This document shows, in pieces, positions 41,355 through 49,916 of a DNA stretch of 64,000 bases. The notes under the pieces were generated by a model. It had not been told where the DNA came from. It saw nothing but the letters and a program-made list of their open reading frames with translations, and searched no databases. The translations under genes and the position numbers were made by a program. The stretch is from an uncultured Eubacteriales bacterium (GTDB lineage: Bacteria; Bacillota; Clostridia; Christensenellales; UBA1242), in NCBI GenBank assembly GCA_948695535.1, contig CAPRTS010000001.1, forward strand, positions 1 through 64,000, given 5' to 3'. The first letter of the stretch is position 1; each line of letters begins with the position of its first letter.

Positions 41355-44300
41355 ATGAATAATTTCAAGTGCAAAATGCGTCGTCTATTAACCCCCTTGG
41401 CGGTGTTATTTTTGGTTGTCGTAATGGCGGTGGCCGCCCCAGTAGCGTCTTTAATGGGTGCCGTCAGCGTTAATGCGGGTACTAAAAGTGATCAGGATTT
41501 TACAATTACTCATCTGCCCGCACGTTATGCCGAAGTTGGTGAAACCCTGGTTAAGGGTGAGACTTTACCCAGTATCGATAGTGGTACAGTGGTGGTTTGG
41601 CACGCTAACCGGGAACAAACTGTCAGTGATAATTATACTTACAGCGAAGAAGGTCAATACGAATGGCGTTTCTATGCGGATAGCACCAAAGAACAACTGA
41701 TTGCGACGCACACCGTTTGGGTAACACAACCCACTTACGTAATTACTATGCCCAGTGTCGTGCCGACCGTGGCGCCCAAAGATTTAACCGATGGTAAATT
41801 AGTTTTACCATTGCCCGATAAATTGACCGCGGACGATGAGGAAATTAAATTAGGTGACCAGTACCAGTTGACCGTTAAGGCTACTTTGGGTGATCGTGAA
41901 TTAACGGCGACAGCTGGTCGTGAAAATGTAACGGTTGACTTAGGTGGCGATATGGATAAGCGCGTGGGTACGTTGCAAGTAACTTACATTTTACAAGACG
42001 CCGTGAGTGGTCGCCATTTAGTTGCCAAGGTGCTTAATGATATTGAAATCAAAAATGTACTGAAAGATAAAGTCACATTCAGCAGTAACCCCAGTGCTCC
42101 CAGCGTGCAAAGTTTATCTTTCGGCCAAGAAGTAACCTTGACCGCCCCAACCGCCAACAGCGCCAAATACGAAGATACTACCTTTAACGTTGAAGCCACG
42201 ACCAAAATCATTGGCTTTAAGTTCGTGGGCAGTTCCACCCAACCCAGCAATTGGGATAAAATTGACACCATTAAATGTGAATCCGGTGTCTTAACCGGTG
42301 ACGACCGCGTTGCTATTGATGGTTTGAAAGTTACCACCAAGAAATTGGGTTGGTATAAATTCTTGTTCCGCACGGATACGTTGTTCGGCAACAATTCGGC
42401 TAATGATAACGAAACCGACGGTGAATATTGGAGTGATGCTGTACACATTAAAAGTGATGGCCGTAGCCCTGAATTCAAGTTTGTTGCCGAATATGCTACG
42501 ACGCAGGTGGACGGTGATAGTTTAAATGGTGTTGCTTTCGCCGATTTGGTTGACGAATATAGTGACCGTTATCCGTTAACTACCAACAGCAGCGAGCCAG
42601 CAGCTGATGAACAAAAAGTTTTGGTGGGTAAAACGGGTTTAACCTTGCCCGCAATCTTCGCCACTGATAATTTTACTCCCAGTACTGATTTGAAAATGAC
42701 CATTACCGTTGCCCAAATTAAAGACGACAACGGGGTGGACGTCAGGGGTGATAATACACAAGCTGTTTATTATAATCAAACTTTGCACTCTGATGCCGCT
42801 TATGCTCCAAATAAGCCTTTGCAAGTCAATTTTGTCAATACCGAACCGGCGAAACCAGTCGATAATCATCTGCAACTGAAAGCCAGTGCCGGATTATATT
42901 TAATGACTATCAGTATCCAAGACACAGCACCGAAATACGATAATAACACGGACGCGACCAGCACTGTCAGTGGTCGCACTACGCAACGCTATATGTATTT
43001 CAAATACAAGGATAGCGATTTAAGCGAGGCAAGCAATTCGCCTACGATTGATCAGTTCCAAGTTAGTGACGTTTATTTATGGGAAGGTAAAACTTTTGAC
43101 TTTGCGGTACCAACTTACAGTGACACTAATACGCCAACCGCTAATTTAGCAATGGATTATTTCTTAGTTAACGAAACAAGTAAACAAATCTTCCCCTTGG
43201 ACAACGATGATATAGTTAATGGTCGTATGTATGTCGATTTAGCGACTTTGCTGGACGAAACCGAATGGACAGAATTTAGTCAAAACACCAGCAAGGTGGC
43301 ACTGTACGCGACCGCCCGTAACTTCACTTATTTGCAACACGAATGGAATACAATTAAGCAAGGTAACTACGTTTCCGTGGCCGATTTGCTGAAATCGTTA
43401 CCCGAATCGGGTAAGGTTGAAAATGGTATTACCTTCTTGAAAGTGCCGTTTATTATGCACGCTGCCACGACTAATACAAACGGTAAAGTGTCCGTCGTAA
43501 TCAAAGATAATCAAGATGAGGTTGATGGTAACGAATTTGTTGCGGGTAAGGCAGTGCATATTGCCAGTGCCAAAGTAGATTGGCAGGGACCAGAAACGGA
43601 TGGTCGCATCAGTGTCGCCGTTTATCAAATAAAACAAGACGGCAGTCGGGTGGCGGTTAACGTGGTAGATGGCAACGAAAAAGATGCTAACCAAAACGAA
43701 AACGTATCGACGGTGGCTTTCCGTAAAACCAGTTACGAAATTAAAGATTGGTATTTTACCCCCCGTGTGGGCGGTAAATACCAAGTTGTGGTTACCGCCA
43801 AAGATAACGCCAGCAGCGTCCTTAAAGGTAAGGTGACGACCATAGTTGTTGATCCTGACGGTGGTTTAGTTCCGTCGGCGCGCAGCGTGACGGCGCAAGC
43901 TGATGCCGCTCCCGATGACACTTTGGCAGTGGGAACAACCGGTCGCGTGCTGGTTCCAAACTTACGTTACGAAGGCAGCACCAAGGACGAATATTTGGCG
44001 AATAACCGTAAACTTTACACTTATAATGAAACTGATCAAGCCTATACCACGGAAGCCGGATATTATACCATTACCGTTAAGGGTATTTGCGATCCTGAAT
44101 GCTTAACTGGTGAACGTTTTGTCCCCAGCCAAGCGGGTACCTACACTTTCACGATTGACTATTTCAGACAAGACAATCATCGCTTGTCCAGTGTGGACTA
44201 TGTAGTTGAAGTAACCAACGATGGTGATACTACGACCAGTGCTATTAAATTGGATACGGCTTACGGCGCCTTAAAATTTGAGCGTACCATGGCCGACGGC

Positions 44301-45446
44301 ACTAAGGAAACAGTGCCCGGTATCAGTAAGGAAGCGAACGCCGGTAACGCTACTTCGCCGAAATACGCAATTACTTTGCCACAATTTATGTTGTCCAACT
44401 TGGGTGGTACTACAAACTTTATCGTTAGTCACGATATGTTGCGTCAAAATTTGGAAAAGATCGCTGACGCTGCTGACGGCGACACCTACCAATACTTGTA
44501 TCCAGCCATTGCTATCCCAATGCCGAATTTAATTAGCGGTGGCAACTTGGAAGATGTGGAAATTACCGTACAAAAATCGGGTTACACCGAAAAACTGGTT
44601 TCCAGTAAAGTGGCCTTAGCCAATGGTAAAAACAGTTTGATTGACATGATGGCCGGTTACTACGTGTTCCGTCCCGAAGGTAAATTCAAAAATAATGGTG
44701 CTGATTTCTTGGCCAGTGGCGACAGCAGTGTTAGTGCTGTTTACGTCATTACTTATAAGACTAAATCGACCAGTTTAACTTTTAACGTAACCATTGGTGA
44801 TCCAGTGAAAGGCGAATTGACTTTCGATGACGGTTTCTTAACCTACGACAACGGCAAAAAAAGTATCGAACGCGGTACAACACCGGTAATTGATAAAAAC
44901 AGTGACGGTAACCGTGTGGTGACAATTAACATGAAAAAAGTTAATTATGTTGGTAATAATGCGTTAATGAATGCGATGGCCAAGGGACCAAATGCGGGTG
45001 ATAATGAACCTGCTGGCGACGATCGCAGTGAAGAATATATGTGGCAAAAAGCTAGCGTCAGCGTCACTTACGAAGGTGTTACTTTGGTGAGCACGGGAGG
45101 TTGGGACGGTAAGAAAGACGAAGACGCGTTCACTTACCAATTCAATCTCAGTGACAGTGGTACTTATACGGTTAACGTAAATTTGTTTAACCCCTACGTT
45201 AACCAAACGGTAACTCAATCGTTCGAGTTTACGATTGACATTAACGCTACCAACAAAAACGTTAATTTAAGTACGGTTTGGGGCGTAATCTTGGTGGTTT
45301 TGTCGGTAGGCTTACTGGCGGGGGTAATCTTCTATTTCGTTAAGACGGCTCGTGAAACCCGTTTCTTGGATGCTCCCAAAGCCCCCAAGGTAAAAAAAGA
45401 AAAGCCCAACAAAAAATTAAAGGACCAAAAGGAAGATGTTAAATAA
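41355..45446 (+). CDS. Large secreted, membrane-anchored surface protein
   Basis: This is a 1363-residue protein with a signal peptide (residues 1-40, MNNFKCKMRRLLTPLAVLFL and onward), a long extracytoplasmic part of beta-rich, Asp/Thr/Asn-rich segments resembling Ig-like or cadherin-like modules (repeated phrases such as YQVVVTAKDNAS, TYTFTIDYFRQDN and TYTVNVNLFNPY), and a C-terminal helix (WGVILVVLSVGLLAGVIFYF) with a Lys-rich tail. No enzyme motif or LPXTG sorting signal was found. It probably senses or binds something outside the cell; the ligand is unknown. The next gene overlaps it by 11 bases. Confidence 0.8.
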   Translation: MNNFKCKMRRLLTPLAVLFLVVVMAVAAPVASLMGAVSVNAGTKSDQDFTITHLPARYAEVGETLVKGETLPSIDSGTVVVWHANREQTVSDNYTYSEEGQYEWRFYADSTKEQLIATHTVWVTQPTYVITMPSVVPTVAPKDLTDGKLVLPLPDKLTADDEEIKLGDQYQLTVKATLGDRELTATAGRENVTVDLGGDMDKRVGTLQVTYILQDAVSGRHLVAKVLNDIEIKNVLKDKVTFSSNPSAPSVQSLSFGQEVTLTAPTANSAKYEDTTFNVEATTKIIGFKFVGSSTQPSNWDKIDTIKCESGVLTGDDRVAIDGLKVTTKKLGWYKFLFRTDTLFGNNSANDNETDGEYWSDAVHIKSDGRSPEFKFVAEYATTQVDGDSLNGVAFADLVDEYSDRYPLTTNSSEPAADEQKVLVGKTGLTLPAIFATDNFTPSTDLKMTITVAQIKDDNGVDVRGDNTQAVYYNQTLHSDAAYAPNKPLQVNFVNTEPAKPVDNHLQLKASAGLYLMTISIQDTAPKYDNNTDATSTVSGRTTQRYMYFKYKDSDLSEASNSPTIDQFQVSDVYLWEGKTFDFAVPTYSDTNTPTANLAMDYFLVNETSKQIFPLDNDDIVNGRMYVDLATLLDETEWTEFSQNTSKVALYATARNFTYLQHEWNTIKQGNYVSVADLLKSLPESGKVENGITFLKVPFIMHAATTNTNGKVSVVIKDNQDEVDGNEFVAGKAVHIASAKVDWQGPETDGRISVAVYQIKQDGSRVAVNVVDGNEKDANQNENVSTVAFRKTSYEIKDWYFTPRVGGKYQVVVTAKDNASSVLKGKVTTIVVDPDGGLVPSARSVTAQADAAPDDTLAVGTTGRVLVPNLRYEGSTKDEYLANNRKLYTYNETDQAYTTEAGYYTITVKGICDPECLTGERFVPSQAGTYTFTIDYFRQDNHRLSSVDYVVEVTNDGDTTTSAIKLDTAYGALKFERTMADGTKETVPGISKEANAGNATSPKYAITLPQFMLSNLGGTTNFIVSHDMLRQNLEKIADAADGDTYQYLYPAIAIPMPNLISGGNLEDVEITVQKSGYTEKLVSSKVALANGKNSLIDMMAGYYVFRPEGKFKNNGADFLASGDSSVSAVYVITYKTKSTSLTFNVTIGDPVKGELTFDDGFLTYDNGKKSIERGTTPVIDKNSDGNRVVTINMKKVNYVGNNALMNAMAKGPNAGDNEPAGDDRSEEYMWQKASVSVTYEGVTLVSTGGWDGKKDEDAFTYQFNLSDSGTYTVNVNLFNPYVNQTVTQSFEFTIDINATNKNVNLSTVWGVILVVLSVGLLAGVIFYFVKTARETRFLDAPKAPKVKKEKPNKKLKDQKEDVK

Positions 45447-45810
45447 GACGGAAACTAAGGTCATGTCTTACATCTTTGCCAAATGTAAAGGCGAAAGCAA
45501 GGTGTTGCTGACCCCCAAAGAATTGCTGACCGCATTGATGCCAAAAATTGAAATTACTGCTAAGCAATTAGACGTGATTATGAGCAACTTGGTTTTAGAT
45601 GACTACATTGAAATGGAAAAGGGCGATAAGGACGGTAAGACGTATTTTGTGGTGTCCTTAACTATGCGCGGGGCTGCTTTTGCTCGTGAGCGCCAATCGC
45701 AAAAAAAATCACGTATTCAATCGATTTTGTGGAAAGTCGCCTTGACCGTTGGCGGGGCAGTATTAGCTTTTTTAATTGGCTTGATGCTGAATCGCTTGGT
45801 TGGTAAATAA
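45436..45810 (+). CDS. Membrane-tethered winged-helix protein
   Basis: This 124-residue protein has an N-terminal winged helix-turn-helix like domain (MLNKTETKVMSYIFAKCKGE, then LTPKELLTALMPKIEITAKQ and LVLDDYIEMEKGDKDGKTYF) and a single C-terminal membrane helix (about residues 100-118). It is found alone or beside surface proteins in Clostridia (family memory, not checked). The overlap with the surface protein gene suggests the two work together, perhaps passing an outside signal to DNA. Confidence 0.72.
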   Translation: MLNKTETKVMSYIFAKCKGESKVLLTPKELLTALMPKIEITAKQLDVIMSNLVLDDYIEMEKGDKDGKTYFVVSLTMRGAAFARERQSQKKSRIQSILWKVALTVGGAVLAFLIGLMLNRLVGK

Positions 45811-45818
45811 TTCTTAAT

Positions 45819-47768
45819 ATGGATTTTAAACTGGTCGCGCCTTATCAACCAACGGGAGATCAACCAACCGCGATTGCTCGCCTAACGGAAGGAGTGAAAG
45901 CGGGACGTCGTCACCAAGTTCTACTGGGTGTTACCGGCAGCGGTAAAACTTTTACCATGGCTAACGTGATTAAAAATGTGGGGCGACCGACCTTGGTTAT
46001 TGCTCATAATAAAACTTTGGCGGCGCAACTGTGTAATGAGTTTCGCGAATTCTTCCCCGAAAATCGGGTGGAATATTTTGTCAGTTATTACGATTATTAT
46101 CAGCCCGAGGCCTACTTACCCGCGACCGATACTTACATTGAAAAGGACATGGCGATTAACGACGAGATTGATAAGTTGCGTCACGCGGCCACGTCGTCGT
46201 TGTGCGAACGGAATGATACCATTATTGTAGCGTCAGTATCGTGTATTTATGGTTTGGGTGAACCCAAAGAATACGCTAAGATGGCGATTTCGTTACGCCC
46301 CGGTATGGCACTTAACCGGCGGGACTTGGTGACCCGTTTGGTTGACAGTCAATATAAACGAGCGGACGTGGATTTTGTGCGGGGCAGTTTTCGTGTTAAC
46401 GGGGACGTGGTTGACATTATTCCGTCTTACGCCGCCAATGTAGCGGTACGAGTACAATTTTGGGGTGACGAAATTGAAGGTATTTTTGAAGTTGACGCTT
46501 TGACGGGCGTCAAGTTGTCGTCCTTGTCACACATCGCCATTTTCCCCGCGTCGCACTTCGCAGTCGGTTCGGCACGCTTGCACGAGGCTATTGAAAAAAT
46601 TCGTGCGGACTTGGCCGTACAAAAAAAGTTCTTTGACGACAACAATATGGTGGTAGAAAGTCACCGAATAACACAACGCACCAATTACGACTTAGAAATG
46701 CTGGCGGAACTGGGATTCGTTAAGGGCATTGAAAATTACTCGCGTTACTTTGACGGACGGCAACCGGGTGAACCGCCATACACGTTAATGTCTTATTTCC
46801 CCAAAGATTATTTGGTCTTTATTGACGAGTCGCACATTACTATTCCACAAATTCGGGGTATGTATAATGGCGATCGTGCACGTAAAAAAGTGTTGGTAGA
46901 TTTCGGATTCCGTTTGCCGTCAGCTTACGACAACCGCCCCTTGAACTTTACCGAATTTAACCAACGTTTGGGACAATGTATTTACGTTTCGGCTACGCCC
47001 GAACAATACGAACTTGAACGGGCAGATGGTCAAGTGGTCGAGCAAATTATTCGCCCGACAGGCTTGCTGGACCCCGAAGTAATTGTGCGCGGTAAGGATC
47101 ATCAAGTCCCTGACGTGCTGACCGAAATCCGCCAAGTAGTGCAAGGTAAAGGTAAAGTTTTGATTACTACTTTGACTAAAAAAATGGCGGAAGATTTGAC
47201 GGCGTTTTTAACCGAGAATAATGTGCGAGTGCGTTATTTGCATAGCGAAATTGATACTTTGGAACGTACCGAAATCTTAACGGCTTTTCGTCAAGACGTG
47301 TTTGACGTGATTGTGGGTATCAATTTATTAAGGGAGGGGTTGGATTTGCCCGAAGTGGAGTTGGTGGCCATCCTTGATGCGGATAAAGAGGGCCTGTTTC
47401 GTTCCACACGGTCGTTAATCCAGACTATTGGCCGGGCGGCACGTAACGCTAAGGCGCGGGTTATCTTGTACGCTAACACCGTTACACCCAGCATGCGGGC
47501 GGCGATGGACGAAACGGCACGGCGTCGCCAAATTCAAATGGCCTATAATCAAGAGCACAACATTACCCCGCGCACTGTGTACAGCGCAATTAAAAATTCA
47601 CTATACATTACCCAAAAAGCCAAATCTGACACCAAAGCAGACGACTTGTCAGTGGCGGAATTGACGGAATTGATGAACGCCGCCAGCCAAGCCTTAAACT
47701 TTGAATTAGCAATCCAGTATCGCGAACGTATCAATCAAAAAAATAGTAGACAAAAACGTAAGCAATAG
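45819..47768 (+). CDS. uvrB: Excinuclease ABC subunit B (UvrB)
   Basis: This 649-residue repair helicase loads onto DNA damage after UvrA. Walker A GVTGSGKT is near residue 35-42, the beta-hairpin YYDYYQPEAYLPATDTYIEKD near 95, helicase motifs with FIDESHIT and LLREGLDLPEV, QTIGRAARN, and a C-terminal UvrC-binding domain (ELTELMNAASQALNFELAI). Length is normal. No uvrA or uvrC lies in the window. Confidence 0.97.
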   Translation: MDFKLVAPYQPTGDQPTAIARLTEGVKAGRRHQVLLGVTGSGKTFTMANVIKNVGRPTLVIAHNKTLAAQLCNEFREFFPENRVEYFVSYYDYYQPEAYLPATDTYIEKDMAINDEIDKLRHAATSSLCERNDTIIVASVSCIYGLGEPKEYAKMAISLRPGMALNRRDLVTRLVDSQYKRADVDFVRGSFRVNGDVVDIIPSYAANVAVRVQFWGDEIEGIFEVDALTGVKLSSLSHIAIFPASHFAVGSARLHEAIEKIRADLAVQKKFFDDNNMVVESHRITQRTNYDLEMLAELGFVKGIENYSRYFDGRQPGEPPYTLMSYFPKDYLVFIDESHITIPQIRGMYNGDRARKKVLVDFGFRLPSAYDNRPLNFTEFNQRLGQCIYVSATPEQYELERADGQVVEQIIRPTGLLDPEVIVRGKDHQVPDVLTEIRQVVQGKGKVLITTLTKKMAEDLTAFLTENNVRVRYLHSEIDTLERTEILTAFRQDVFDVIVGINLLREGLDLPEVELVAILDADKEGLFRSTRSLIQTIGRAARNAKARVILYANTVTPSMRAAMDETARRRQIQMAYNQEHNITPRTVYSAIKNSLYITQKAKSDTKADDLSVAELTELMNAASQALNFELAIQYRERINQKNSRQKRKQ

Positions 47769-47783
47769 TATATATTATAGGTA

Positions 47784-48209
47784 ATGCAAACAACGATGAT
47801 TATTATTTGGGCAGTACTGGTAGCCGCGACCTTATTATTTGAATTTTTTACTACTGATTTTTTCGCTTGCTGTTTCTCTTTGGGCGGAATTGTGGCGCTG
47901 ATCTTGGCGGCTTGTAACGTTAATTTGTACTGGCAAATCCCGGTATTCATTGTGATTACTTTGGTGGCGTTGTTTGGTGCACGACCTTTCTTAAAAAAAC
48001 TATTTATTAAAAAAACTATTCCAACCAATCTTGATCAGTATTTAGGTACAACTACTAAATTACTGGCGGACGTGGTTGACGGTAAATCAACGGTCAAAAT
48101 TAATGATGTCGTTTGGACGGTGGTCTGCGCTGATGCCTTAAAGGCGGGTGATTTGGTGACCATTGAGCAACCAAGTGGTAATAAACTAATTGTAAAAGGA
48201 GCAAAATAA
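47784..48209 (+). CDS. NfeD-like membrane protein
   Basis: This 141-residue protein has two to three N-terminal membrane helices (residues 5-70) and a C-terminal OB-like domain (LGTTTKLLADVVDG...VWTVVCADALKAGDLVTIEQ). NfeD proteins of this size work with the stomatin encoded next to them, in membrane microdomains. TATATT ends 7 bases before the ATG, which suggests a leaderless mRNA. Confidence 0.85.
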   Translation: MQTTMIIIWAVLVAATLLFEFFTTDFFACCFSLGGIVALILAACNVNLYWQIPVFIVITLVALFGARPFLKKLFIKKTIPTNLDQYLGTTTKLLADVVDGKSTVKINDVVWTVVCADALKAGDLVTIEQPSGNKLIVKGAK

Positions 48210-48212
48210 AGT

Positions 48213-49112
48213 ATGGCACCGTGGTTGATTGCAATTATTGTCATTGGGGTAGCGTTATTACTTATCGTGGCAATGTCGATTCGTATCGTTAAACAAGGTA
48301 CGGCGGTTATCGTTGAACGTTTGGGTAAATACCACAAGACTTTGGGGACGGGTTTGAAATTTGTGATCCCGTTGTTGGATCGGGCTTTGCACCCGATTAG
48401 TTTGAAGGAACAAGTTGCCGACTTCAAACCGCAACCGGTTATTACCAAGGATAACGTTACTATGCAAATAGACAGCGTTGTCTTCTTCCAAATTGTTGAT
48501 CCGAAATTATATACTTACGGTATTGAACGACCAATGTCGGCGATTGAAAACTTGACGGCAACAACTTTACGTAATATTGTTGGCGAATTGGAATTGGACG
48601 AAACATTAAGCAGTCGTGATACCGTTAACAGCAAAATGCGCGAAATCATTGATACTGCCACTGACCCGTGGGGTATTAAAGTTAACCGTGTTGAACTGAA
48701 AAACATTTTGCCGCCGGCCGCGATTCAAGAAAGTATGGAAAAGCAAATGCGGGCAGAACGTGAACGTCGCGAAAACATCTTGTTAGCCGAAGGCGAAAAG
48801 CGTAGCAAAATCTTGATTGCCGAAGGTGAGAAGGAAGCCGAAGTGTTACAGGCCGAAGCCCGTAAAATTGCGTTATTGACCGAAGCCGAAGGACAAGCCC
48901 AAGCGATTCAAAAAATTATGTCGGCCAAACCCGACGCTGCGTATTTAACTTTACAAGGTTACGAAGCGTTAAAGGCTATGGCCGATGGTTCGGCAACCAA
49001 AATTATTGTCCCGAACGATTTGGCGAATGTAGCGACTTTGTTTACCACGATGAAAGAAACTTTGGCGGGAGATAAACCGGCCAAGACCAAAACAACTGCT
49101 AAAACTAAGTAA
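48213..49112 (+). CDS. Stomatin/prohibitin (SPFH) family protein
   Basis: This 299-residue protein has an N-terminal membrane helix (residues 3-22), an SPFH domain (VKQGTAVIVERLGKYHKTLG, then LGTGLKFVIPLLDRALH and the NVTMQIDSVVFFQIVDP strand), and a long coiled helix (EKQMRAERERRENILLAEGE). It is the partner of the NfeD gene just upstream. The start has AAAAGGAG upstream. Confidence 0.94.
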   Translation: MAPWLIAIIVIGVALLLIVAMSIRIVKQGTAVIVERLGKYHKTLGTGLKFVIPLLDRALHPISLKEQVADFKPQPVITKDNVTMQIDSVVFFQIVDPKLYTYGIERPMSAIENLTATTLRNIVGELELDETLSSRDTVNSKMREIIDTATDPWGIKVNRVELKNILPPAAIQESMEKQMRAERERRENILLAEGEKRSKILIAEGEKEAEVLQAEARKIALLTEAEGQAQAIQKIMSAKPDAAYLTLQGYEALKAMADGSATKIIVPNDLANVATLFTTMKETLAGDKPAKTKTTAKTK

Positions 49113-49162
49113 CAATTGGTGTCCAGTCTAACTTACTTGGACAGTTAACAAAATCAAAAAGT

Positions 49163-49197
49163 AACCTAAACCCTTATTAAGGTTTAGGTTCTTTTTT
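49163..49197 (+). terminator. Rho-independent terminator
   Basis: A 10-bp stem (AACCTAAACC / GGTTTAGGTT) with an 8-base loop is followed by CTTTTTT, about 50 bases after the stomatin gene. Confidence 0.9.
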
Positions 49198-49223
49198 AAT
49201 GTTGGTTGGTAATGTTAAATAAC

Positions 49224-49251
49224 TTGTAATTGGTTTTATTTTTGTTATAAT
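49224..49251 (+). promoter_or_regulatory. Promoter of the zinc-ribbon-like gene
   Basis: TTGTAA (49224-49229), 16 bases, TATAAT (49246-49251). Confidence 0.75.
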
Positions 49252-49296
49252 TTACTGGTTTAAGAAAAAGAAAAAAGTAGTAAAAGGATTAAAGTT

Positions 49297-49653
49297 ATGG
49301 CAAGAAGTTTAAAAAATAAAGAATTAATCAATACCAGATTGGCAACCAATTACGGTGGCTGGATGTATTGTGAACAATGCCAAACCAATATTGGCTATTT
49401 GTGCTATGCAACCTATGACCAATTAGTTTTGAAATATCAATGTAAATGTGGCAGCCATGGCAGTGTGACCTTGGATTTCATCGATAGCCAAAAAGGGCAA
49501 GAGTGTCGTGAGCAATTGACCATTGTTAAAAACAGATTTTGTTGTCCCGCAGATCAGTCCCCGTTAATCACAATTTTAGCCAACAAAGTTAGCAATTATG
49601 AATTGAAAGTTACTTGTAAAGCCTGTCATCATCTTTATACGCAAGTAAAATAA
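49297..49653 (+). CDS. Cys-rich hypothetical protein, likely metal-binding
   Basis: This 118-residue protein has four Cys pairs or groups: YCEQCQ, QCKCGSH, FCCPAD and TCKACHH, spaced like two zinc ribbons. It has no membrane segment. AGGATT lies upstream of the ATG, with its own promoter. No family was recognised. It ends 3 bases before the stop of the convergent small gene. Confidence 0.7.
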   Translation: MARSLKNKELINTRLATNYGGWMYCEQCQTNIGYLCYATYDQLVLKYQCKCGSHGSVTLDFIDSQKGQECREQLTIVKNRFCCPADQSPLITILANKVSNYELKVTCKACHHLYTQVK

Positions 49654-49656
49654 GCA

Positions 49657-49836
49657 TTATTTGGTTGGTCTTGATGCTACTACGTCCAAGGTTTTCTTCA
49701 ATAGTTGGGGGTTCGCAGTATCAATTGCCAACTTGCTTAATTTCTTGGCGGGATGTTCATGGCGGCGCAGTTCGTCAGGGGTAACGTCGGCGTGTAAATA
49801 CGCTTCTTGTTCGGGAGTTAAAAAAATATTATCCAT
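49657..49836 (-). CDS. Small hypothetical protein (59 residues)
   Basis: This 59-residue protein (starts MDNIFLTPEQEAYLHADVTP, ends VVASRPTK) is on the minus strand. It is charged and helical in character (DELRRHEHPAKKLSKLAID). TATAAT ends 8 bases before the ATG with TTGTTT 18 bases above, so the mRNA is predicted leaderless. A plus-strand open frame in the same place is less like a protein and lacks a promoter. No family was recognised. Confidence 0.65.
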   Translation of the reverse strand: MDNIFLTPEQEAYLHADVTPDELRRHEHPAKKLSKLAIDTANPQLLKKTLDVVASRPTK

Positions 49837-49844
49837 AATACTTC

Positions 49845-49874
49845 ATTATACGCAGTGGGTGTTGTGAAAAACAA
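49845..49874 (-). promoter_or_regulatory. Promoter of the 59-residue gene
   Basis: TTGTTT (49869-49874), 18 bases, TATAAT (49845-49850) on the minus strand. Confidence 0.65.
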
Positions 49875-49878
49875 CCCC

Positions 49879-49906
49879 TTGACAAATTTCGTCAAAGGTT
49901 CATAAT
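49879..49906 (+). promoter_or_regulatory. Promoter of the RND transporter gene
   Basis: TTGACA (49879-49884), 16 bases, CATAAT (49901-49906); the ATG follows 10 bases later, so the leader would be only about 3-4 bases. Confidence 0.8.
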
Positions 49907-49916
49907 AAAGTTTATT

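Noticed and set aside
49661..49867. Plus-strand open frame opposite the 59-residue gene
   Set aside because: It has no ribosome site or promoter and an unlikely composition; the minus-strand frame has a good promoter and normal codon use.
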